This document shows positions 57,966 to 64,000 of a stretch of 64,000 nt of DNA, in pieces (the first letter of the stretch is position 1; each line of letters begins with the position of its first letter). Origin of the DNA: Bacillus sp. SD075. Its GTDB lineage: Bacteria > Bacillota > Bacilli > Bacillales > DSM-1321. Position numbers and translations under genes: made by a program. Under the pieces are notes generated by a model. It searched no databases. It was not told the origin of the DNA and worked only from the letters and a program-made list of their open reading frames with translations. Location: positions 372,001 to 436,000 of the forward strand of contig NZ_JADILK010000001.1 of assembly GCF_017355165.1 (NCBI RefSeq), in the 5' to 3' direction.

Positions 57966-57995
57966 TTGGCATCTTCTAATCAAATAGACTATAAT
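57966..57995 (+). promoter_or_regulatory. Promoter upstream of yqxD-dnaG-sigA
   Basis: TTGGCA (57966-57971), 18-base spacer, TATAAT (57990-57995). It implies a leader of about 270 bases, which contains small stems (TATTCTT/AAGAATA near 58171-58187, AGAGG/CCTCT near 58203-58217). Confidence 0.65.
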
Positions 57996-58270
57996 AAAAA
58001 ATTGTGAGAAAAAAGTAATCTTAAGGTTTAGACTTAATTAATAAGGAATAAACTAAAGGTTAATGAGATGTCAAGGTTTTTATCATAAAAATAATTCGAC
58101 ATGTTCCGTATAATTCAGGAAGGGTTGGTCTTTTTTAAGGCAAAAGAGACGCTTTCACTTAAATAAGCAGGTATTCTTTGAAGAATAGTATGTGCTCTTA
58201 TAGAGGGAATCCTCTGAATCAATGCTGAAATTCACCATAACTTCATAAAGTTTAGGGGAGAAAAAGGATT

Positions 58271-58753
58271 ATGCAGAAAGATGTAGAATTAGAAGGTATG
58301 AATAATAAACCTACGATACACGTCGATGCCGATGCATGCCCGGTGAAAGACGAAATCCTTCATTGTGCAAGTTTGCACGATGTTGAAGTCTGTTTTGTTG
58401 CATCATATAAAAATATGATGAATAACCCTGAAGGTAAATGGGTATATGTCGATGCAGACAAAGAAGCGGCAGATCTTTATATAGTAAACTCCGTAAAAAA
58501 GGGTGATATTGTCGTTACTGCAGATATTGGTTTGGCTGGGACCCTGCTTCCTAAAAACGTTTATGTCCTTTCGCCAAGGGGAAAAGAATACACAGACGAG
58601 AATATTTTCATGCTCTTGGATATGCGTTATCAGTCGGCGAAACTCCGCAGGCAGGGTAAGCATACGAAAGGGCCGAAAGCATTCACAAAGGAAGATCGTG
58701 CATGTTTTACAAATAAACTTTTGAAAACATTGTCGAACTTTGCAGGGGATTAG
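58271..58753 (+). CDS. yqxD: YaiI/YqxD family protein (UPF0178)
   Basis: A 160-residue PIN-like protein with IHVDADACPVKDEI near the N-terminus (conserved acidic residues), DIVVTADIGLAGTLL and the C-terminal RRQGKHTKGPKAFTKEDR. A nuclease activity is predicted from the fold but not shown. It lies upstream of dnaG as in B. subtilis. ATG 58271 follows GGGAGAAAAAGG; ATG 58298 has its A/G-rich site too close. Confidence 0.92.
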   Translation: MQKDVELEGMNNKPTIHVDADACPVKDEILHCASLHDVEVCFVASYKNMMNNPEGKWVYVDADKEAADLYIVNSVKKGDIVVTADIGLAGTLLPKNVYVLSPRGKEYTDENIFMLLDMRYQSAKLRRQGKHTKGPKAFTKEDRACFTNKLLKTLSNFAGD

Positions 58754-58801
58754 GAAACAGTATCGAATTAGAAACTATCACCCATATGGCAAGGTGGAAA
58801 A

Positions 58802-60610
58802 ATGATAAATGGCCGTATAGAAGATGAGAAAATTAATCAAATTCGTGAAGCTGTTGACATTGTTGATTTAATTGGGGAGTATGTCCAGCTGAAGAAACAG
58901 GGACGCAATTACTTTGGCCTATGTCCTTTTCATGGTGAAAACTCGCCCTCGTTTTCCGTTTCAACGGAAAAACAAATCTTTCACTGTTTTGGTTGCGGGG
59001 CAGGCGGAAATATTTTTACCTTCTTAATGGATATTGAAGGCTACAGCTTTGTGGAATCTGCAAAAGTTTTAGCTGAAAAAGGGAATGTTCCTTTGGATGT
59101 TCAAATCAATAAGGATTCCAAGCGTTCTAACATGCCGGCAGGCTCGCAGCAAATGGTCGAAGCCCATGACCTGCTGAGGAAGTTTTATCATCATCTCCTC
59201 GTTAATACGAACGAGGGGCAGGATGCTCTGGAGTATTTACTTAAACGCGGGTTTACTGAAGAGATGATAGAAAAGTTCCAAATTGGCTACTCTTTGGATT
59301 CATGGGACTTCGTGTCCAAGTTTCTTTTAAAGCGCGGGTTTCCAGCGGAATACATGGAGCAGGCAGGGCTCATTATTTACAGGGAAAAAGACGAGTCATA
59401 TTTTGACCGTTTCAGAAATAGAGTCATGTTCCCAATTATGGATCATCAAGGAAATACGATTGCATTTTCAGGAAGAGCGATGGGGGACGATGAGCCCAAA
59501 TATTTGAATAGTCCTGAAACGCCAATCTTTAATAAAAGTAAAACTTTATATAATTTCCATCATGCAAGACCACACATACGTAAGAAAGAACAAGTAGTCA
59601 TTTTTGAAGGCTTTGCCGATTGCATTTCAGCGGTTGGTGCAGGTGTAGAGAATGCTGTCGCGACAATGGGTACTGCCCTGACGGACCAGCATATCCAGCT
59701 TTTAAAAAGAAATACTGACCAGATACTTATTTGTTACGATTCGGACTCTGCGGGATTGAACGCTGCCAATCGTGCAGTTAACATGCTGCAAGAACATGAG
59801 TTTTCCGTGAAAGTCGCCCTTATGCCTGATAACTTGGACCCCGATGACTACATAAAGGAATTCGGTGAAAAAAGCTTTGTTTCTGAAGTAATAGGGGCCA
59901 GTTTAACCTACATGGCATTCAAAATGCATTATTTGCGTCGAGGGAAAAATGTAAATAATGAAGGAGATCGAATTCAATATATCGAAGAAGTCCTTAAAGA
60001 AATTTCGCGATTGCCCAATGCAGTGGAGAGGGATCATTATCTCCGGCAGCTATCCTCTGAATTTTCCCTTTCATTGGATGCGCTGGAACAGCAGCAGCGT
60101 CAGGTGTTCTTTACGGAACGCAAGAAGGGTTCACTGCCGCAGCCAGCAGCCCAAAAGAAAATGGCCCTGCAATATGAGCACAAGTTAAAGCCTGCTCACC
60201 ATAATGCTGAAACGAAGTTGATTGCCCATATGCTAAAAAGCAGGGATATGACTTTCAAGATTCAGCAGTTGCTTGGGCAAACGGTCTTTCATGTAGATGA
60301 ACATCAGGCAATCATCACCTATTTATATGCGTTCTATGAAGATGGACACGAACCGGATACAAGCTTTTTCCTTACTTATTTACCGGATCCAAACTTGAGA
60401 AGGATCGTTTCGGAAATAGAAATGATGTCAGTGAATGAGGAAGTTACCGATAAAGAACTGACCGATTGTATAAATCAAGTGTTGAAATATGAAAAATTGT
60501 TAAAGATAAAAGAAAAACAAGTTGAAGAAAAAGATGCAGTTAGACGAAGTGATTATGTCACTGCTGCACAAATTGCCATGGAAATCATTAAATTGCGTAA
60601 AATGTTGTAG
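58802..60610 (+). CDS. dnaG: DNA primase
   Basis: DnaG makes RNA primers for replication. The CHC2 zinc finger has CPFHGENSPS and FHCFGCGAGG (about residues 41-66). The TOPRIM domain shows VVIFEGFADCISA and LICYDSDSAGLNAA (about 263-322), and the C-terminal helical domain binds the replicative helicase. It has 602 residues. ATG 58802 follows AAGGTGG. sigA follows 35 bases later: the macromolecular synthesis operon. Confidence 0.98.
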   Translation: MINGRIEDEKINQIREAVDIVDLIGEYVQLKKQGRNYFGLCPFHGENSPSFSVSTEKQIFHCFGCGAGGNIFTFLMDIEGYSFVESAKVLAEKGNVPLDVQINKDSKRSNMPAGSQQMVEAHDLLRKFYHHLLVNTNEGQDALEYLLKRGFTEEMIEKFQIGYSLDSWDFVSKFLLKRGFPAEYMEQAGLIIYREKDESYFDRFRNRVMFPIMDHQGNTIAFSGRAMGDDEPKYLNSPETPIFNKSKTLYNFHHARPHIRKKEQVVIFEGFADCISAVGAGVENAVATMGTALTDQHIQLLKRNTDQILICYDSDSAGLNAANRAVNMLQEHEFSVKVALMPDNLDPDDYIKEFGEKSFVSEVIGASLTYMAFKMHYLRRGKNVNNEGDRIQYIEEVLKEISRLPNAVERDHYLRQLSSEFSLSLDALEQQQRQVFFTERKKGSLPQPAAQKKMALQYEHKLKPAHHNAETKLIAHMLKSRDMTFKIQQLLGQTVFHVDEHQAIITYLYAFYEDGHEPDTSFFLTYLPDPNLRRIVSEIEMMSVNEEVTDKELTDCINQVLKYEKLLKIKEKQVEEKDAVRRSDYVTAAQIAMEIIKLRKML

Positions 60611-60645
60611 TCGTTTAGGTGTAAGTCCTGGAAGGAGGGGAACTA

Positions 60646-61779
60646 ATGGCTGAAAAACCAGCACGTTCCAAACAAGTTGATAATGAATTTAGCCTTGAAC
60701 AGGTGAAAGAAAAATTACTAGAGCTAGGTAAGAAACGAGGCTCTTTGACTTTAGAAAAAATCGCTGAAATGATTGGCGGTTTTGAGTTGGATTCCGATCA
60801 AATGGATGAGTTCTATGAGGTGTTAGCAGAAAATGGCGTCGAAATTCTCACTGATGGTGAGGAAGACGAGGATGAAGATGATCCAGATGAGAAGAAACTT
60901 GCAAAAGAAGAAGAGTTTGACTTAAATGATTTAAGTGTTCCTCCTGGCGTTAAAATTAATGACCCGGTACGTATGTATTTAAAGGAAATTGGTCGGGTCG
61001 ACCTTTTATCGGCAGAAGAGGAAATCTCTCTGGCGACGAGAATTGAAGATGGTGATGAAGAAGCGAAACGCCGTTTGGCAGAAGCTAACCTTCGTCTTGT
61101 TGTCAGTATCGCCAAGCGCTATGTCGGACGCGGAATGCTATTCCTTGATTTGATTCAGGAAGGTAATATGGGACTTATCAAAGCAGTGGAAAAATTTGAT
61201 TACCGCAAGGGATTCAAATTCAGTACGTATGCAACATGGTGGATTCGCCAAGCGATAACCCGTGCCATTGCCGACCAAGCAAGAACGATCCGGATACCTG
61301 TGCATATGGTGGAAACCATCAATAAACTGATCCGTGTCCAAAGACAGCTTCTTCAGGATTTAGGACGTGAACCTTCTCCGGAAGAAATTGCTGAGGATAT
61401 GGACTTAACTCCTGAAAAAGTTCGTGAAATCTTGAAAATAGCTCAGGAGCCTGTTTCGTTGGAAACGCCAATAGGTGAAGAAGACGATTCACATTTAGGT
61501 GATTTCATTGAAGATCAGGATGCCACTTCCCCATCGGAACATGCAGCCTATGAACTATTGAAAGAACAGCTTGAAGACGTATTGGATACTCTTACTGATC
61601 GTGAAGAGAACGTCTTGAGACTCCGCTTTGGACTTGATGATGGACGCACCCGTACTCTTGAAGAGGTAGGGAAAGTGTTTGGGGTCACCCGAGAGCGTAT
61701 CCGTCAAATCGAAGCGAAGGCTCTGCGTAAACTGAGACATCCAAGCCGTAGCAAACGCTTGAAAGATTTCCTGGAGTAG
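60646..61779 (+). CDS. sigA: RNA polymerase primary sigma factor SigA (RpoD)
   Basis: The vegetative sigma factor: region 1.1 (about residues 10-70), an acidic stretch, region 1.2 with [11 protein letters not shown], region 2 with [16 protein letters not shown] and [17 protein letters not shown], region 3, and region 4 with [20 protein letters not shown]. It has 377 residues. ATG 60646 follows GGAAGGAGGGG. The many TTGACA/TATAAT promoters in the window are its targets. A terminator closes the operon. Confidence 0.99.
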   Translation: MAEKPARSKQVDNEFSLEQVKEKLLELGKKRGSLTLEKIAEMIGGFELDSDQMDEFYEVLAENGVEILTDGEEDEDEDDPDEKKLAKEEEFDLNDLSVPPGVKINDPVRMYLKEIGRVDLLSAEEEISLATRIEDGDEEAKRRLAEANLRLVVSIAKRYVGRGMLFLDLIQEGNMGLIKAVEKFDYRKGFKFSTYATWWIRQAITRAIADQARTIRIPVHMVETINKLIRVQRQLLQDLGREPSPEEIAEDMDLTPEKVREILKIAQEPVSLETPIGEEDDSHLGDFIEDQDATSPSEHAAYELLKEQLEDVLDTLTDREENVLRLRFGLDDGRTRTLEEVGKVFGVTRERIRQIEAKALRKLRHPSRSKRLKDFLE

Positions 61780-61804
61780 AAGATATAATATATATGCCCT
61801 TAAC

Positions 61805-61850
61805 AGAGCCCTCTTTGAATGCCCAGCGTTCGGGAGCGGCTCTTTTTTAT
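61805..61850 (+). terminator. Terminator of the dnaG-sigA operon
   Basis: AGAGCC (61805-61810) pairs with GGCTCT (61838-61843) and is followed by TTTTTT; the inner part of the loop may fold further. Confidence 0.75.
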
Positions 61851-61942
61851 ATAATGGAAATTAATTTTACAATAGAAACAATTTCACACAAAAAACTAAG
61901 CCGTTAGTTAAAAAGAAATGATCATCATGGGATGTGAGATTC

Positions 61943-62473
61943 ATGGATGAGATGAGAAAGAAAATCATCATTCAAGAAATAAGCTCCTGGAAGGAAAGTC
62001 GTATGCTTCCGGAGCAATATTGTAATTACCTGCTTGCCTTATACTGTCAAGGCGAATTGCCGCCAGCAAAGTCGAATAAAACCCGGAGCAAAAAAAACGA
62101 CATCTTTTCCGGGGTGTTGATTGGGGTCCTTTTTGCATTTATTGTATTTTTGAATTATTTTACTGAAATACCCATAAGAATGCAAATGCTTATGACAACA
62201 ATTTCAATGCTTGTCTTTGGGCTGGCGGCCCGCCGCTTAAACGGCAGGAGGATCATTTATCAAATGGCGTTGATGGGAATGGCTTTATCATTGCTTTTAT
62301 TAACTGTCAGTTTGGCGGAATTCATGGCACCCGGTAAAGTGGGTATCCTGTATATATTCTTGTTCATTAATTGCGGACTCTGGATTTTAATGGGCAATAA
62401 ACTGAAGCTGCTCCATTTTTCCATGGCGGGAGTCCTGGGAGCACTGGTCACTCTTTCCTTTTTATTAATATAA
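61943..62473 (+). CDS. Hypothetical membrane protein (176 aa)
   Basis: After about 55 soluble, charged residues come roughly five transmembrane segments (about residues 56-75, 80-95, 106-125, 133-150 and 155-175). The soluble head has KESRMLPEQYCNYLLALYCQGELP, in part, a pattern common to short zinc-less membrane proteins of Bacillus, but I do not recognise the family. ATG 61943 follows GGGATGTGAG; GTG 61934, three codons upstream, overlaps that site. It sits alone between sigA and cccA. Confidence 0.7.
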   Translation: MDEMRKKIIIQEISSWKESRMLPEQYCNYLLALYCQGELPPAKSNKTRSKKNDIFSGVLIGVLFAFIVFLNYFTEIPIRMQMLMTTISMLVFGLAARRLNGRRIIYQMALMGMALSLLLLTVSLAEFMAPGKVGILYIFLFINCGLWILMGNKLKLLHFSMAGVLGALVTLSFLLI

Positions 62474-62611
62474 TTAAAGGGGCATCCCCGCGGTTTTAAA
62501 TAATGAATTTAGGGTACTATGAAACATATGTAAGAAAAAGTAAAATGTTTGGAAATATACATAAGTTTTTGACAATTTTAAGAAATTATATAATATCTTC
62601 TATTTTTGGGC

Positions 62612-62639
62612 TTTTACTTGAAACTCTTTTCAAGTAAAA
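62612..62639. other. Perfect 12-bp inverted repeat upstream of cccA
   Basis: TTTTACTTGAAA-CTCT-TTTCAAGTAAAA. A TATAAT lies just downstream at 62659-62664. Either an AT-rich terminator for the preceding gene or an operator for cccA. The rest of 62474-62708 shows no gene. Confidence 0.55.
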
Positions 62640-62708
62640 TAATATATAGCTGTTTGTATATAATATTAAATATGGTAAGTTAAGGTTCTACATAGGGGAG
62701 GAAATACT

Positions 62709-63077
62709 ATGAATCGCAATCCAGTAATGCCTTTTATTATTATCATGGTTTTTGGTATTGGACTTATGTTTTTACTTTCGTTTAAAGGTTTGGGTGATGC
62801 CAAAGATCTTGCTAAGGAAAAAGAGGGCGGCGAAAAGACAGAAGAAACAGAAAGTGCCTCAGCATCACCTGAGGACATTTATAAGCAAAACTGTATCTCA
62901 TGTCATGGTGACGCCTATCAAGGCGGTGTGGGGCCTGCTCTAAAAGGAGTTGGCGACCGTCTGTCGGTGGACGAGGTTAAAGACGTGATCGCTAATGGAC
63001 GAGGTGCAATGCCACCAGGTTTAGTCGAAGAACAGAACATTGACGCCATGGCCGAATATATTCATGGACTGAAATAA
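62709..63077 (+). CDS. cccA: Cytochrome c550 (membrane-anchored)
   Basis: An N-terminal transmembrane anchor (about residues 8-27) and an acidic linker precede a c-type heme domain with CISCHG (CxxCH, about residues 62-67) and the distal methionine in AMPPGLV. It has 122 residues, close to B. subtilis CccA. It transfers electrons on the outer face of the membrane and is matured by the Ccs system. ATG 62709 follows GGGGAGG. cccA after sigA is the B. subtilis order. Confidence 0.95.
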   Translation: MNRNPVMPFIIIMVFGIGLMFLLSFKGLGDAKDLAKEKEGGEKTEETESASASPEDIYKQNCISCHGDAYQGGVGPALKGVGDRLSVDEVKDVIANGRGAMPPGLVEEQNIDAMAEYIHGLK

Positions 63078-63084
63078 TTCATGG

Positions 63085-63131
63085 AACTGACTCAAGAAAT
63101 CGTTGGAAGGCGACTTTTGGAGTCAGTTTTT
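63085..63131 (+). terminator. Terminator of cccA
   Basis: AACTGACTC (63085-63093) pairs with GAGTCAGTT (63120-63128), followed by Ts. Confidence 0.8.
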
Positions 63132-63228
63132 CATTTATTCAGAAAAGGGAGATTCCAGATGGAAGGTTTCTTTTGCCCACTGATAGAAAGAGACCTATGT
63201 CTCCTTTCTGTAATTTTTCGATTGAACT

Positions 63229-63237
63229 TGGTATAAT
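63229..63237 (+). promoter_or_regulatory. Extended -10 promoter of trmK
   Basis: TGGTATAAT, an extended -10, 56 bases before the trmK start; the -35 (about 63209-63214, TGTAAT) is weak. Confidence 0.5.
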
Positions 63238-63292
63238 CGAAAGGGAAACTAATTATAGTAAGACATTATTTGAATTAAGAGAGTTGATAAAT

Positions 63293-64000
63293 ATGAATCA
63301 TGAAAAACTATCCATGAGATTAGAACGTGTTGCCATACATATACCAAAAGGAAGCGTCCTTGCAGATATAGGTTCAGACCATGCTTATTTACCGTGCTAT
63401 GCGGTGACTAACGGCTTGTGTGATAGCGCTATAGCTGGTGAGGTTGTAGAAGGGCCCTATCAGTCAGCACGCAAGCAAGTGGCAATGACAGGGCTTGGGG
63501 ACAAGATAGAGGTCCGTAAAGGAGACGGGCTTGAAGTATTGAATCCCGATGAAGCGACATGCATTACGATTGCAGGCATGGGGGGGACTTTAATATCAAG
63601 TATATTGGAAAGCGGAAAAGGGAAACTCGGCAAGGCAGAAAGGCTTATCCTTCAGCCTAATGTCGGTGCAGCGAATGTTCGCAGCTGGCTAATCGATAAC
63701 GGATGGGAACTTAGTGGAGAGGAAATCCTTGAAGAAGATGGGAAAATCTATGAAATCTTAATTGCCGGAAAAGGAGACCCGCTCCGCCCTTATGGGGTAA
63801 ACAAGCAAGCCGGCCTCACTTTCGGTCCATACCTAAGAGAGCAATTCAGTGACATTTTCATAAAAAAATGGCAGCTTGAGAAAAAACATTTGGAAAGGAT
63901 CATTGAACAATTGGATGAAAGCGGAAGAAGCGGACTGGAAGCGAAGCGCAAGGAATTAAAAAACCAAATTTCAGTAATAGAGGAGGTGCTTAAAGGTTGA
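63293..64000 (+). CDS. trmK: tRNA m1A22 methyltransferase TrmK
   Basis: TrmK (YqfN) methylates A22 of tRNA. It shows the SAM motif VLADIGSDHAYLPCYAV (about residues 22-38), TIAGMGGTLIS, and LILQPNVGAANVRSWL (in part), and ends with a coiled-coil domain. I use ATG 63293, giving MNHEKLSMRLERVA and 235 residues like homologues; the frame is open 40 codons upstream but through the promoter. The TGA stop occupies the last three bases of the window, so the gene is complete. Confidence 0.95.
   Translation: MNHEKLSMRLERVAIHIPKGSVLADIGSDHAYLPCYAVTNGLCDSAIAGEVVEGPYQSARKQVAMTGLGDKIEVRKGDGLEVLNPDEATCITIAGMGGTLISSILESGKGKLGKAERLILQPNVGAANVRSWLIDNGWELSGEEILEEDGKIYEILIAGKGDPLRPYGVNKQAGLTFGPYLREQFSDIFIKKWQLEKKHLERIIEQLDESGRSGLEAKRKELKNQISVIEEVLKG

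Overview
The window is a contiguous piece of a low-to-mid GC, endospore-forming Bacillaceae chromosome. Gene content and order follow the Bacillus subtilis stretch from yrrR/yrrS through comE, dnaK and era to dnaG-sigA-cccA-trmK almost gene for gene. Several proteins differ clearly from B. subtilis, there are species-specific small genes, and psd/pssA and deoC are placed differently. This suggests a Bacillus relative such as Peribacillus, but the species assignment is inference. I see no rRNA, tRNA, CRISPR array, insertion sequence or prophage. Nearly all bases belong to core genes, short regulated intergenic regions or terminators.

Layout. 1-1535: end of a class B penicillin-binding protein, yrrS and yrzA. 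1689-5575: methionine-to-cysteine reverse transsulfuration operon (yrrT, mtnN, mccA, mccB, yrhC). 5576-6701: accessory patch of very small genes with their own promoter and tandem terminators (a 31-aa peptide, a YrzI-family peptide, a decayed small gene, a YjcZ-like peptide). 6891-8107: an uninterrupted sigK facing a two-gene minus-strand unit, including a 38-aa membrane peptide. 8271-11589: M3 oligoendopeptidase and divergent pssA/psd. 11642-17260: sda, a DnaA-box cluster, then the yqeG-yqeH-aroE-yhbY-nadD-yqeK-rsfS-yqeM operon. 17361-23822: comER, comEA-EB-EC, yqzM, holA, rpsT. 24097-28857: gpr, spoIIP, yqxA, lepA. 28948-38439: hemW and the CIRCE-controlled hrcA-grpE-dnaK-dnaJ-prmA-rsmE-mtaB cluster. 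38598-41519: deoC, a Na/Pi transporter, rpsU-yqeY. 41648-44702: yqeZ-floA-yqfB behind an exact sigma-W promoter. 44820-47273: yqfC-yqfD-phoH. 47468-52860: pgpH, ybeY, dgkA, cdd, era, yqzL, recO. 52915-56146: a T-box leader and glyQS. 56312-57785: ccpN and ppsR. 58271-64000: yqxD, dnaG, sigA, a membrane protein, cccA, trmK.

Functional themes are sulfur recycling, sporulation (sigK, sda, gpr, spoIIP, yqfCD, small peptides), DNA uptake, ribosome assembly and RNA modification, protein quality control, the membrane-stress flotillin operon, and the primase/sigma-A operon. No obviously novel multi-gene system is present. The items most worth a second look are: a terminator hairpin that buries the yqfC ribosome binding site and carries a sigma-E-like -10 box in its loop; the small-peptide patch at 5.7-6.5 kb with a multi-stop decayed gene; a short gene sharing the sigK terminator; a three-codon ORF abutting sda; and perfect palindromes upstream of yqxD and cccA. 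About a dozen genes use TTG or GTG starts; I placed these by ribosome-binding-site spacing and by recalled homologue N-termini.
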